NCBI GenBank assembly: GCA_017616555.1 | Contig: JAFZXZ010000003.1 | Coordinates: 71,162 to 117,975 of the forward strand | Direction of reading: 5' to 3' | DNA: 46,814 bases | DNA from: a bacterium | GTDB lineage: Bacteria > Auribacterota > UBA3054 | Part shown: one piece after another, positions 17,171 through 26,370 of the stretch | Layout of the letters: each line of letters starts with the position of its first letter | Numbering within the stretch: position 1 is the first letter of the stretch | Translations under genes and position numbers: made by a program | Notes under the pieces: model-generated | Database searches by the model: none | What the model saw: the letters and a program-made list of their open reading frames with translations, nothing else | Told to the model about the DNA's origin: nothing

Positions 17171-17230
17171 GACACAGATAATTTTGAACTAAAATTTGCC
17201 TTAAAAATTCCACCCCCTTTTGGGAATATC

Positions 17231-19936
17231 ATGAGTGATCGTATATTGAGTTTTATCCTGGCGATGGGCTTAACTTGCCTAGCGCTTACGGCCGCCGAAG
17301 AGTCGGCCTATGAAGCCGGCAATGGCGCGCCGGCTGATTTCGCCCTGGGAACCGAGCCCTGGTTCATCACTCCCGTGCCCGATGGGGAACAAGCGGTGGT
17401 GGAAGCTTTGGAGTTTTCTTACACGAGCAACACGATCCTGCGCGCCACAGGAAACGTCGTTTTGGCTTACGGTGACTTCAGAGTCTATTCCGATTCCGTC
17501 GAATACAACACGGTGACGAAGATCCTTACTTCTCCCGGCTGGACGCGCGTCACTTACACGGCGCCCGAAGATCTCTACGAATCGATGAACCAGACCGGCG
17601 TCGCCGTTGACAATGAGATGGGCCCCTTCTGCTACGAAGTTTTGGGCGAGAACGTGATCTTCAACCTCGAGAACTACGCCGGCCAGTTCGAGAACGCGCA
17701 CGCCAAGGTGGACTTCGGCAACTTCAAGGACATCGAGGAAGGTCGCTGGTACGAGAAGAAGTGGTACATCTACGGCAAGACGCTCGTGAAAGACCCTTAT
17801 GAGAACGTGCTGCATGTGACGGACGGCCGCTGCACGACCTGCCCGCCGGAATACAAGTCCGCTTTGTACAGCTTCGAAGCCAAAGACATCACGGTCGCGG
17901 TCCCCGATCTCAAGAACCCCAAGGAACAGAGCCGCGTCACGGCCAGGAACTGCCTCGTGAAATTCGAAGGCGTGCCTTTCCTCTGGCTGCCGCAGGTAAC
18001 TTACACGCCAAGTGAGGACGACAATCCCTTCCCGGTCCAGGTCAAGGCCGGCTACGATTCCAGAAAGGGCGGCTTCTTTGATCTGGCCCTGGACGTCTAT
18101 CACAGCAAAGAGCTCAGATTGACGCCGCACATCGGCTATTACTCCAAGCACGGCGTCAGTTTCGGTCTCGATGGTTCCTACACCGTCGTCTTCACGAACG
18201 TCACGACGATCGCCGGCGAATGGGAATCCTTCTTCATCGACGACACCGCGCGCCGCTTCATCCAGGAAAAGGACAAGCACAATAACAAGGACGAAAACCA
18301 GTTCCGCTACCGCTTCCTCTGGCAGCACGTCCAGACTTTCGGCCCAGGCGCCGGCTGGCTCAACAGAGGCCTCCTTTCCTGGCAGATCGACGTCATGAAA
18401 GACATGGACGTCGTGCATGAATTCTATCGCGAGGATTACAATCGCTACGGACAGAGGGACACCTGGCTCGACTTCACCATTCCTGTCGGCGAGGACAACG
18501 AGCTGACCTTCTATGCCGTCAAGCAGGTCAACAGCTTCTACACGACCTACGAGCGATTGCCGGAACTGAGGCACGTCTTCAGGAAGCGCAGGGTGATGGA
18601 GCTGCCTGCTCTGAAATTGCCCGTTTATTACGAGAGCAAGACGACCGCCGGTTATTACCATTACGTCCAGAGCGACAAGCAGGACGCGCACGCCAGCTAC
18701 ACCATGTGGCAGGCGCAGACCGACCATAAGATCTCGATGCCGAAGCGCTTCTTCAACTTCCTGAACGTTGAGCCGTACTTGGGCTTCACGATGGACTTCG
18801 GCAACATCAACAACTACAACGACGGCGAAGAGTACGACTACGTTTGGAAGCGCGGAAGAGTTAATCCGTCCGCGCCCGGCGGCTTCAACAGGCGCCTTAA
18901 ACTCAGGAACAAGACCGTCAACTTCCCGGTCAACCACTTCAACCAGGATTACAACCGCTACACGAGAATGGCCATCGACGCCTATCGTCCCCAGGACGAG
19001 GGCGCCTTCTTCAGGGCCATGCCTTACGGCGGTGTGGACGTGAACTTCAAGCTGCACAAGACCTACAATCTGGAAGGCACTTACGCCGGCGAATTGATGA
19101 GAAAATATCTGCAGTCCGACAGCGAAAAGATCCGCCATCTGATCGAGCCTAAGGGCAAGATCTTCGGCAACGCGGCCTTCGGCACGGAATCCGGCCTGGC
19201 GGCCGGCGCCGACCTCGGCATCAGGAACGCTTTCCAGATCGAAAGGAAAGGCAACAACGCCAACCTGATCGATTTTACGGCTTACATCAGCCAGCGCTAC
19301 TATCACGACGAAGTTTACAAATCCCAGGATTACCGCCACCACTACAAGTACCGCGGAAAATACACGGAAGGCAAGGCCTTCAGGGAATACCAGGCTTCCA
19401 CGGCCGTCGGCTTTGCCTGGCAGGCTGATCCCACCGACTGGCTCAACATCCAGGGCGATCTTCTCTGGGATCTGGACAAGTATAAACGCATAACGTTCGC
19501 CAACCTCGGCGTCAACATGGACGCCACCAGAGTGCTGCAAAAAGCCCTCTCTCATCCTTCTCTGCCGCGCTGGCTGAGAGGCAGGAAAGACGAGCTTATC
19601 CTGAATGCCAGCTACCGTTATCTCTACGATTACTCCAACCTCATCTCCGTGGGCGGACGCTTCTGGTTCGACGACTTCACGCCGTGGCTTTCTTTGGAAG
19701 CACAGCAGAAAGCCTGGGCCAGGGAACTCACGAGAGGATGGGGATTCGGCAGCTACATGCGTTTCGAAGCGGAGCACGGCGACCTCCAGGAGCTGGAGTT
19801 CACGCTGTACAAGAACTGGAAGAAGTGCATAGACACCTCCGTTTCCTACCGCCTGAGAGACAACAACGACCATTCGGTCTACGCCACCTTCTGGCTGACA
19901 GCTTACCCGAAGAGCAAACTTAATTTGGGCAACTAA
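17231..19936 (+). CDS. lptD: LPS-assembly outer-membrane protein LptD (OstA/Imp)
   Basis: This 901-residue protein inserts lipopolysaccharide into the outer leaflet of the outer membrane, working with LptE. A signal peptide covers about residues 1-21. An OstA/LptA-like beta-jellyroll follows, with TNTILRATGNVVLAYGDFRVYSDSVEYN near residues 75-100. The link region contains ARNCLVKFEGVPFLWLPQVTYTPS near residue 240, the family pattern for the jellyroll-barrel junction. The rest has alternating aromatic and polar residues of a large beta-barrel. Cysteines occur as CTTCP near residue 200, at NCLVKF and near the C-terminus, so disulfides like those of E. coli LptD are possible. The stop overlaps the next gene as TAATG. 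Presence of LptD implies a true LPS outer membrane. Confidence 0.88.
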   Translation: MSDRILSFILAMGLTCLALTAAEESAYEAGNGAPADFALGTEPWFITPVPDGEQAVVEALEFSYTSNTILRATGNVVLAYGDFRVYSDSVEYNTVTKILTSPGWTRVTYTAPEDLYESMNQTGVAVDNEMGPFCYEVLGENVIFNLENYAGQFENAHAKVDFGNFKDIEEGRWYEKKWYIYGKTLVKDPYENVLHVTDGRCTTCPPEYKSALYSFEAKDITVAVPDLKNPKEQSRVTARNCLVKFEGVPFLWLPQVTYTPSEDDNPFPVQVKAGYDSRKGGFFDLALDVYHSKELRLTPHIGYYSKHGVSFGLDGSYTVVFTNVTTIAGEWESFFIDDTARRFIQEKDKHNNKDENQFRYRFLWQHVQTFGPGAGWLNRGLLSWQIDVMKDMDVVHEFYREDYNRYGQRDTWLDFTIPVGEDNELTFYAVKQVNSFYTTYERLPELRHVFRKRRVMELPALKLPVYYESKTTAGYYHYVQSDKQDAHASYTMWQAQTDHKISMPKRFFNFLNVEPYLGFTMDFGNINNYNDGEEYDYVWKRGRVNPSAPGGFNRRLKLRNKTVNFPVNHFNQDYNRYTRMAIDAYRPQDEGAFFRAMPYGGVDVNFKLHKTYNLEGTYAGELMRKYLQSDSEKIRHLIEPKGKIFGNAAFGTESGLAAGADLGIRNAFQIERKGNNANLIDFTAYISQRYYHDEVYKSQDYRHHYKYRGKYTEGKAFREYQASTAVGFAWQADPTDWLNIQGDLLWDLDKYKRITFANLGVNMDATRVLQKALSHPSLPRWLRGRKDELILNASYRYLYDYSNLISVGGRFWFDDFTPWLSLEAQQKAWARELTRGWGFGSYMRFEAEHGDLQELEFTLYKNWKKCIDTSVSYRLRDNNDHSVYATFWLTAYPKSKLNLGN

Positions 19937-21117
19937 TGGAAAAGTACCGCGAGCTGGTAAGTTTCCTCCTAAATTGTCACTCCGACATCATCAAGCCGGG
20001 CGTAGGCGCCATTCCCTATCCCTACCTTATTCCGGGCGGCTTCTATACGCAGCAATGGGACTGGGACGCCTATTTCATGGCGAACCATCTTTGCAACAGG
20101 CGCGACCCCAAGCCGCAGTATCTGAAGTATTGGACCGACAATTTCCTTTCCATCTTCGACCCCAATGAAGATACTCCTGCTTGTGTCAGAGCGGACCAGA
20201 AAGTCATCCGTCATCCTTCCCTTATTCTTAAGCCCTTCCTTGCCAGAGGCGCAGCAAGGGCCATGAAGGACAATCATGACGAAGCGTGGGGAAGAGTTGT
20301 CTTCCCGAAAGTTGAGGCTACTCTCGTTCGCTGGGAAAAAGTCAGATGCGACGAGCCGACGGGCCTTTTCTTCTGGTACGACTCCATGATGTCCGGCGCG
20401 GACAACAACCCCGCTGTCGGCGACTCTCCTGAAGACATAAACCAAGTGCTATCCTGCGATGTCAACGCCTATATTTACGCGGAATACCTGGCGCTCTCCG
20501 AAATGGCGGATCTCTTGGGCTACAGTGACAAAGCGGAACTTTATAAGAAGAAAGCCGAAACGCTGAAGGCCAACATCATTAAGTATCTCTACCATGAAGA
20601 TGAGAACATCTTCTGGAACAGGAGAAGAAATGGACAGATCGTAAGAAGGAACGCTTTCAGTAACTATATTCCTCTGACCTACGGCATCCTGGACGATTTG
20701 GAAAAAGGCCAGGCGCTCTTGAAAGATCATCTTCTCAACAGGAATATGCTCTCGCGTTACGGCATAAGAAGCCTATCTCAGGACGATCCCGACTACAACA
20801 ACGAGTGCATGATCGTCCCGTATTCCAACTGGCAGGGCCCCGTCTGGGTGGTCGCCAATTATCTTCACACTGTCGCGTTGAATCGCTACGGCCTCAAAGG
20901 GGAAGCGAGGGAAGTCACAAAAAGACTGGCCGACACGCTTTTGAAGGACCTGCACAACTGCGGCAGCCTGCACGAAAATTACTGCGCCGAATGCGGCGGC
21001 GGACTTGCTCCCTCCGCCGATATGAACAACGGCAAAGAAGGCGGCTTCGTAAGCTGGAACCTTCTCGTCGTCGATATGCTGGAAGAAAATTTCCCGGAGA
21101 CTTTCCCGAAAGCCTGA
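19936..21117 (+). CDS. Cytoplasmic (alpha/alpha)6-barrel glycoside hydrolase, GH63/GH37-like
   Basis: This 393-residue protein has the helical toroid fold of trehalases and mannosylglycerate hydrolases. Landmarks are IPYPYLIPGGFYTQQWDWDAYFM at residues 27-49 (substrate-site aromatics and Asp), PTGLFFWYDSMMSGADN near residue 140, and YSNWQGPVWVVANYL near residue 300. GSLHENYCAECGG near residue 345 resembles the HENY catalytic-Glu region of GH63 and GH37. No signal peptide is visible, so it should act in the cytoplasm, for example on a compatible solute such as trehalose or mannosylglycerate. It is coupled to lptD through a TAATG overlap. The exact substrate is not known, and a role in glycan turnover is equally possible. 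Confidence 0.78.
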   Translation: MEKYRELVSFLLNCHSDIIKPGVGAIPYPYLIPGGFYTQQWDWDAYFMANHLCNRRDPKPQYLKYWTDNFLSIFDPNEDTPACVRADQKVIRHPSLILKPFLARGAARAMKDNHDEAWGRVVFPKVEATLVRWEKVRCDEPTGLFFWYDSMMSGADNNPAVGDSPEDINQVLSCDVNAYIYAEYLALSEMADLLGYSDKAELYKKKAETLKANIIKYLYHEDENIFWNRRRNGQIVRRNAFSNYIPLTYGILDDLEKGQALLKDHLLNRNMLSRYGIRSLSQDDPDYNNECMIVPYSNWQGPVWVVANYLHTVALNRYGLKGEAREVTKRLADTLLKDLHNCGSLHENYCAECGGGLAPSADMNNGKEGGFVSWNLLVVDMLEENFPETFPKA

Positions 21118-21151
21118 TTAGAAAAGCGTTTTTTATTTCCTGAGAAGCGTG

Positions 21152-21165
21152 TTTTTTGCTAAAAT
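21152..21165 (+). promoter_or_regulatory. Promoter of the esterase-to-mnmA gene run
   Basis: The sequence is TTTTTTGCTAAAAT, with -10 hexamer TAAAAT at 21160-21165 and a TGC extension. No convincing -35 is present. The next start codon is 40 nt downstream, with an AAGGAA ribosome site. It is one of three nearly identical copies in the window. Confidence 0.6.
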
Positions 21166-21204
21166 ATAGGAAATAAATATAACCAATTAAAATTAAGGAA
21201 CGCT

Positions 21205-23151
21205 ATGCAAGCTCTCTTCGCTTTTCTTGTTTCCATCGGCGTCGCTCTGGGCGGCCAGCCGCTTTCCACTTCCACCGTTTTTTCAGACCACATGGTCTTC
21301 CAGCAGGGCAAGCCCGTGGCCGTTTGGGGCCAGGGCACGAAAGGCTCTACCGTGGAAGTTTCTTTTATGGACCAGACGAAACAGACGACCGTCTCGGATG
21401 AAGGCTTGTGGAGAGTCGATCTCGACCCTATGCCGGTCGTGAAAGAAAGCCAGACGCTGACGATAAAATCTGATAAGGGCGAGAAGCTCGAATACAAGGA
21501 CGTATTGGTCGGCGAAGTCTGGCTATGCTCCGGGCAAAGCAATATGGAGATGGGCCTGGGCGCCGTTGAGAACGCGGAAGAAGAGATCAAGAACGCCACC
21601 GATCCCATGATCAGAGTTTTCGAGCCGAAAGTGAGGGCAAGATATCTTGTCGCCACCGATATCGACGCGACCTGGAAAGTCTGTTCTCCGGAAGTTGTGA
21701 GAGAAGGCGCCTTCAACGGTTTCGGCGCCATCGCCTACTTCTTCGCGCAGAGGCTGAGAGCCGAGCTTGACGTGCCTGTCGGCGTCATCAACTCTTCCTG
21801 GGGCGGCACGCCGATAAGAGCTTACATCCCGCCGGAGATCTTCGACGAGTATCCCGAAGTGAAAGGCAACTCAGAAACTTTCTACAAGGAGAGGAAAGAG
21901 TACCTCGACAGGGCCAGGTGGTTCGTGCAGAATTCCCAGAACTGGATCAATGATCTCAAGGACAAAATGGCTAAGGGCCATAACGAGATCAAGTACCCGC
22001 CCTCTTTCCCCGAAGATCCCGCTTCCGGCGACGCCTGCGTCATCTACAACGCCATGATCGCGCCCTTAGTTCCCTACACCGTAAGGGGCTTCCTCTGGTA
22101 CCAGGGCGAATACGAAGTCATTGAGCGCGCCTGCGCCCGCGCGTATTACTACAAGATGCACGCCCTGGTGGAAGGCTGGCGCAAACTGTGGGGCGAGGAA
22201 TTGCCCTTCTATTACGTCCAGATAGCCCCCTGGGCGCACTCGGGGGTGTACCAGAACAGGCCCGACATCATAGACGCCCAGATGAAGGCCCTGGACATTC
22301 CCAAGACTGGCATAGCTTTGAGCTACGACCTGGTCGACGATCTTGGCGACATCCACCCCAAAAAGAAACGCCAGCTGACCGAGAGGCTCTCGAATCTCGC
22401 GCTCAAGGAAGTTTACGGCTATGAGGATCTGAAGCCCTACAGTCCCGTGATGCAGAAGGTCGTACTTGGCAACGCGGAAGCGAAAGTTTATTTCAGCAAC
22501 GTTTACGACGGACTGAAAACCGCTGACGGCAAGGATCCCGACCTCTTCAAAGTCGCCGGCCCCGACGGCAAATTTGTGGACGCCGCGGCCGAGATCACCG
22601 GCAAGAACGAAGTGACTTTGACGAGCGCCGAGCTTCCGGAAATTAAATATGTGAGCTACGGCAGAGGCCTGACGGATCAGCCGAACCTTAGAAACAGCGT
22701 TGGCCTGCCGGCCAGCATCTTCACGACCTACGATCCAAGAGTTAAGAACCTGGCTTACCATCAGCCGGTGGAAGCGGAATGCTATCTAGACTGCGACGGC
22801 TACTATTTGACGGACGGTCTAATTAACCGCCACAACGGTTGGGAATCCTACAAGAAAAATGAAGGCGAAGCTATCGTCAAAATGAAAGAGCCTAAGGAAG
22901 CCGACACGGTCGTAATCTATCCTTTCAGCGACGGAAGCGACTGGCAGCGTTTCGTTGTCAGCATCAAAGGACCTGACGGCGAATGGAAAGAAGTTGGCAA
23001 AAAGGACGACCACAAAGCCACCAAGGAAAAATACGTTTATAAATTCGACAGGCAGGAAGTGAGCGAAATTAAGCTCCAGTGCATCCAGACTCTGAACTGG
23101 CAGCGCTCCCGCTTTAACGAAATACAGCTTTTCGACGGTTATGAGGAATAA
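21205..23151 (+). CDS. Secreted sialate O-acetylesterase-like protein
   Basis: This 648-residue paralogue of the esterase at 161-2179 has a signal peptide (MQALFAFLVSIGVALGG) and is expected in the periplasm. It shows TVFSDHMVFQQGKPV after the signal. The nucleophile motif CSGQSNMEMG is near residues 109-118, INSSWGGTPIRAYIPPE follows, and the Asp/His block LGDIHPKKKRQLTERL is near residue 380. From about residue 512 a divergent discoidin-like domain is present (NLAYHQPVEAECYLDCDGYYLTDG). It leads a plus-strand run whose next members are a MORN-repeat protein and a secreted glycosidase. The context suggests deacetylation of host or dietary glycans; that is inference. Confidence 0.9.
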   Translation: MQALFAFLVSIGVALGGQPLSTSTVFSDHMVFQQGKPVAVWGQGTKGSTVEVSFMDQTKQTTVSDEGLWRVDLDPMPVVKESQTLTIKSDKGEKLEYKDVLVGEVWLCSGQSNMEMGLGAVENAEEEIKNATDPMIRVFEPKVRARYLVATDIDATWKVCSPEVVREGAFNGFGAIAYFFAQRLRAELDVPVGVINSSWGGTPIRAYIPPEIFDEYPEVKGNSETFYKERKEYLDRARWFVQNSQNWINDLKDKMAKGHNEIKYPPSFPEDPASGDACVIYNAMIAPLVPYTVRGFLWYQGEYEVIERACARAYYYKMHALVEGWRKLWGEELPFYYVQIAPWAHSGVYQNRPDIIDAQMKALDIPKTGIALSYDLVDDLGDIHPKKKRQLTERLSNLALKEVYGYEDLKPYSPVMQKVVLGNAEAKVYFSNVYDGLKTADGKDPDLFKVAGPDGKFVDAAAEITGKNEVTLTSAELPEIKYVSYGRGLTDQPNLRNSVGLPASIFTTYDPRVKNLAYHQPVEAECYLDCDGYYLTDGLINRHNGWESYKKNEGEAIVKMKEPKEADTVVIYPFSDGSDWQRFVVSIKGPDGEWKEVGKKDDHKATKEKYVYKFDRQEVSEIKLQCIQTLNWQRSRFNEIQLFDGYEE

Positions 23152-23944
23152 GCTTTTACTTTTAGTTTGCTTTTGCCTTTGCGCAGAAGCCGCGCTTGCA
23201 AAGGACACGCCCAAAAGGGAAGACTTCGACGCGGCGGCACTTCTTTCCGAGGCTGAAGCCAAAAAGCCTCAGATGAAAGCGCCGGTGCAGACCGAGATGC
23301 GCATGCCTAAGCCTGTTGCGCCCCCGGAAGGCGCGGAGGAAGTCTCCGCCAATTATCCCAACGGCAATCTTTTGGTCCACGGCTTCACGGTTAAAGACAA
23401 GAAGGTCGGCTACTGGTACTTCTTTCATCCCAACACCAGAGTAAAAGCCGAAGGCGAGATGAAAAATGACTTGCGATCCGGCTTCTGGGTCTATTACCAC
23501 GAGAACGGCAAGCGCTCCTCGGAGGGCGAATTCGATGAAAAAGGCCAGGCGACCGGCGAATGGAAGCGCTATCACAAGGACGGCGCGCTGGCCGGCACGG
23601 GTTCCTACGTTAACGGCAAGGAGGAGGGTATCTGGACCCAGTACGGCACCAACGGATATCTGGCCGCCACGATATGCTACAAAGGAGGCCTGCAGGAAGG
23701 CCCCAGCTACATGTACGCGCCGGACGGTTCCGTCATCTCCAAGGGCGGCTTTAAAAAGGGCGAGCGCTGCGGTATCTGGGAACTTAGAGACCCCGAGAAC
23801 GGCTCTGAACTTAAGGGCGAGATGAAGGGCGGCCTGCGCGTGGGTGATTGGGAGATGAAAGACAACGCTAACAAACTGACGGTCAAGTTCGAGTATGACG
23901 AGAAAGGTCAAATGAAGAGCGCCGTGACGAACAAATGGGAATAA
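23141..23944 (+). CDS. Secreted MORN-type repeat protein
   Basis: This 267-residue protein has a signal peptide (MRNKLLLLVCFCLCAEAALA) and a Pro-rich spacer. About seven repeats of 22-24 residues then follow from residue 70, of the MORN_2/YwqK type. Visible units include GYWYFFHPNTRVKAEGEM, GFWVYYHENGKRSSEGEF, GEWKRYHKDGALAGTGSY and GIWTQYGTNGYLAATICY. Such repeats form elongated beta sheets and are common in secreted proteins of diderm bacteria; their partners are usually unknown. The gene overlaps the esterase by 11 nt and precedes the secreted glycosidase by 2 nt, so the three are probably co-translated. No enzymatic motif was seen. Confidence 0.8.
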   Translation: MRNKLLLLVCFCLCAEAALAKDTPKREDFDAAALLSEAEAKKPQMKAPVQTEMRMPKPVAPPEGAEEVSANYPNGNLLVHGFTVKDKKVGYWYFFHPNTRVKAEGEMKNDLRSGFWVYYHENGKRSSEGEFDEKGQATGEWKRYHKDGALAGTGSYVNGKEEGIWTQYGTNGYLAATICYKGGLQEGPSYMYAPDGSVISKGGFKKGERCGIWELRDPENGSELKGEMKGGLRVGDWEMKDNANKLTVKFEYDEKGQMKSAVTNKWE

Positions 23945-23946
23945 TT

Positions 23947-25302
23947 ATGCGCTTTCTTCCGCTCTTACTTTTAATCATCTGGACGGGAACTTCAATGGCA
24001 GTTTTCACAAATTACGTGGCCGACACGGAAAAAGTCGTGAACGGCGAATTCAGCAAGGAACTCAAGGAAAAGTTTTACAACGCCGCTTTTGAGATCGCAA
24101 AGAGGAAAATGGAGGAGGGACAGAACGCCCTCAAGAACAATCCTCCCAAAAGGGAGATCCTGCCCCGTTTGGCTACGGGCGGCGGATTCTCGGGCCTTTT
24201 CGTCTGGGACACCTGCTTCTGCGTCATGTGGGCCAAGTACGACATGAGTCTGCCTGTCACCACGTCCTTGGACAACTTCTACAATCTCCAGGGCGAGGAC
24301 GGCTCAATCTGCCGCGAATTCTCTTATGACGGCAAGCCGGCCTGGAACGGCTGCCATCCTATCTCCTGGAATCCGCCTTTGCTCTCCTGGGCGGAGTGGG
24401 AGCTTTACATTAACGGCAAGACGGATAAAGAGCGTCTAAAAAAAGTTTGGCCAAACTTAAAGAAGTTCTATCTCTTCTGCGAAAAGACTTACCGTCAGCC
24501 GGACGGCCTTTACTTCGGCGATGCCCTGGGCTGCGGCATGGACAACCTTCCGAGGATGCCGGAAAACTGGAAAGACGACATCGAAAACGGCATCCAGTTC
24601 AAGCCGGAATATTGGCTCTTGGACGATCATTTCGGAAAAGCAGTGGCGGGAAATCCGCTCTATTCCTGGAACAAGCAGATGGACTGGATCGACATGAGTT
24701 CGCAGATGGCCCTGAACGCCATATGCATGAGCCGCATAGCTTCCGCTATCGATCTAACGGAGGACGCCAAGGAATTCAAGGAACGCCACGCCAAGCTTAA
24801 AGAGCTCATCAACAAACTTTGCTACGACGAGGAGAGAGGCTTCTACTTCGACTGCTACAAAGGCAAAGTCATTCCGCGCTACCACGTCGGCTGTCTGTGG
24901 GTCCTGATCGCGGAGGTCGTTCCGCCGGAACGTTTGGAAAAGGTTATCCGCGTTCTGAAGGACGAAAAGATCTTCAATCGCCCGGTGCCGTTCCCCTCGT
25001 TGCCGCCCTGCGAAAAGCCCTACGAACCGGAGACAGGCTACTGGCTCGGCTCGAACTGGCCCTGCACTACGTATATGGCCTTGCGAGGCTTGAAAGCCAT
25101 GGGCGCGATGGAAGAGGCGAAGTATTTCGCCAAGCGTTACTACAACGCCAATCTTAACCTTTTCCTGAAGACCGGGACGGTCTGGGAGAACATCTCTCCC
25201 GAGCAGTGCCTGGAACCGAAGAGGGCCGGCGCTGGAAGCGATTTCGCGGGCTGGGGCAACCTGCCGCCCATTGCCGTTTACAAAGAATTCATCGAGGAAT
25301 AA
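23947..25302 (+). CDS. Secreted (alpha/alpha)6-barrel glycoside hydrolase, MGH1/GH37-like
   Basis: This protein of about 451 residues resembles trehalase-like or mannosylglycerate-hydrolase-like glycosidases. A signal peptide (MRFLPLLLLIIWTGTSMA) starts at the second ATG, 23947. That start is preferred over 23935 because it gives a clean signal peptide, follows a GGGA site, and leaves the upstream gene without overlap. Landmarks are GFSGLFVWDTCFCVMWAKYD near residue 80, WNPPLLSWAEWELY near residue 140, and METGYWLGSNWPCTTYMALRG-like sequence near residue 360 (here ETGYWLGSNWPCTTY). A late SDFAGWGNLPP segment is also present. It shares the fold, but little close sequence, with the cytoplasmic glycosidase at 19936-21117. 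Confidence 0.78.
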   Translation: MRFLPLLLLIIWTGTSMAVFTNYVADTEKVVNGEFSKELKEKFYNAAFEIAKRKMEEGQNALKNNPPKREILPRLATGGGFSGLFVWDTCFCVMWAKYDMSLPVTTSLDNFYNLQGEDGSICREFSYDGKPAWNGCHPISWNPPLLSWAEWELYINGKTDKERLKKVWPNLKKFYLFCEKTYRQPDGLYFGDALGCGMDNLPRMPENWKDDIENGIQFKPEYWLLDDHFGKAVAGNPLYSWNKQMDWIDMSSQMALNAICMSRIASAIDLTEDAKEFKERHAKLKELINKLCYDEERGFYFDCYKGKVIPRYHVGCLWVLIAEVVPPERLEKVIRVLKDEKIFNRPVPFPSLPPCEKPYEPETGYWLGSNWPCTTYMALRGLKAMGAMEEAKYFAKRYYNANLNLFLKTGTVWENISPEQCLEPKRAGAGSDFAGWGNLPPIAVYKEFIEE

Positions 25303-25305
25303 GCA

Positions 25306-26370
25306 ATGAGAAAATTCATAAAAAGTTTGTGCGAAGGGGACAAAGTTGACGATTTTTTCGTGGTCCTGCAAAGGGAGAAAAGGGAAGCCAGGACCGGCAA
25401 CCCTTATCTGAGCGTTGCTTTTTCCGACGCTTCCGGGACCATTGGTTCAACCGTTTTCGATGATGTTGAACGACTTTTTGCGGTGCTTGAGCCGAACACT
25501 GTCGTCAAAATTACTGGCAGCGTCGCCTGCAGGGAAGGCAAACCGCAGCTGAAAATTTTCGACGCGCGTCCTCTGAAGAAAGACGACAAGATCGATTTTT
25601 CCGCTCTGCGTCCGGTCTCTCCCTACGACGTCGAAGCGATGTTTGCGGAACTGGAAAGCTTCCGGAAAAAAGTGAAAGACCCCTTTGTAAAAAAGCTTTT
25701 GGCCGCCTTCTTCGATGATCCTGACTTTGTCAGGGAATTCAAAACGCATACCGCCGCCAAGGCCATGCATCATGCGGCCATCGGAGGATTATTAGAGCAC
25801 ACGCTGGGCGTAGTGAGATTGGCGGATTCTTTCTCGGATCTTTACCCGAAGCTGGACCGCGACCTCATGATCGCAGGCGCCATGCTGCACGACATCGGCA
25901 AACTCTACGAGATGGGCGGCCTTATCGCGACGGAATACACTACCGCCGGCCGCCTCTTAGGCCACATCGTCATTGGCAGCGAACTCGTTGGCAAGGCCTG
26001 CGACAAGATCGAGGGTTTTCCGGAAACGACCAAGATCCAGCTTCAGCACATAATAGTCAGCCATCACGGCAAACTGGAATTCGGCTCTCCCTGTCTCCCG
26101 CAGACTCCGGAAGCGATGGCTCTCTTCAGGGCAGACGAATTCGACTCCCACATCTACCAGGCTTTCCGCGCTATCGGCGAGGAGAGCGAGCAGGCGGGCG
26201 ACTTCACCTCCCGCGTAAAAGGACTCGACACGGCGCTCTATAAGACGGAAGCGGCCAAAGACGGCGCTTACTCCATGGCTTTCCCACAAGGCGGAAAAGT
26301 AGAAGAGCCCTCCAATGAAGAACCGGAAGTGAGCGATTCCGCTCCAATGCAGGACGATCTTTTCAAGTAA
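25306..26370 (+). CDS. YhaM-type 3'-5' exoribonuclease (OB fold plus HD domain)
   Basis: This 354-residue protein has an N-terminal OB-fold nucleic-acid-binding region at about residues 10-90 (NPYLSVAFSDASGTIGSTVFDD, then ITGSVACREGKPQLKI). An HD-type metal-dependent phosphohydrolase domain follows. The metal ligands are seen in GGLLEHTLGVVRLA near residues 163-176, MLHDIGKLYEM near residue 194, and HIIVSHHGKLEFGSP near residue 247. This architecture is that of YhaM/CBF1 nucleases, which trim RNA or single-stranded DNA. A YhaM role is likely but not certain, since HD domains also act on nucleotides. It lies 3 nt after the glycosidase gene and overlaps mnmA by one nt. Confidence 0.85.
   Translation: MRKFIKSLCEGDKVDDFFVVLQREKREARTGNPYLSVAFSDASGTIGSTVFDDVERLFAVLEPNTVVKITGSVACREGKPQLKIFDARPLKKDDKIDFSALRPVSPYDVEAMFAELESFRKKVKDPFVKKLLAAFFDDPDFVREFKTHTAAKAMHHAAIGGLLEHTLGVVRLADSFSDLYPKLDRDLMIAGAMLHDIGKLYEMGGLIATEYTTAGRLLGHIVIGSELVGKACDKIEGFPETTKIQLQHIIVSHHGKLEFGSPCLPQTPEAMALFRADEFDSHIYQAFRAIGEESEQAGDFTSRVKGLDTALYKTEAAKDGAYSMAFPQGGKVEEPSNEEPEVSDSAPMQDDLFK

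Larger units (their letters stand above)
16891..17230. other. Non-coding region with DnaA boxes and palindrome; candidate origin or regulatory region
   Basis: No gene is seen in this 340-nt stretch. It holds the WYL promoter, an 18-bp perfect palindrome (16957-16974), and A/T-rich tracts. It also holds two DnaA-box-like sequences, TTATCAACA (17012-17020) and TTATCCACA (17034-17042, a perfect consensus match). A weaker candidate is ATGTCCACA (about 17058-17066). The lptD promoter lies at 17157-17170. Genes to the left run mostly on the minus strand and genes to the right mostly on the plus strand, as expected around an origin. No dnaA or dnaN gene is close, so the role stays open. Confidence 0.45.

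Noticed and set aside
17279..19873. 864-codon open frame opposite lptD
   Set aside because: It lies fully inside lptD on the other strand, shows no motif, and results from the codon bias of lptD.
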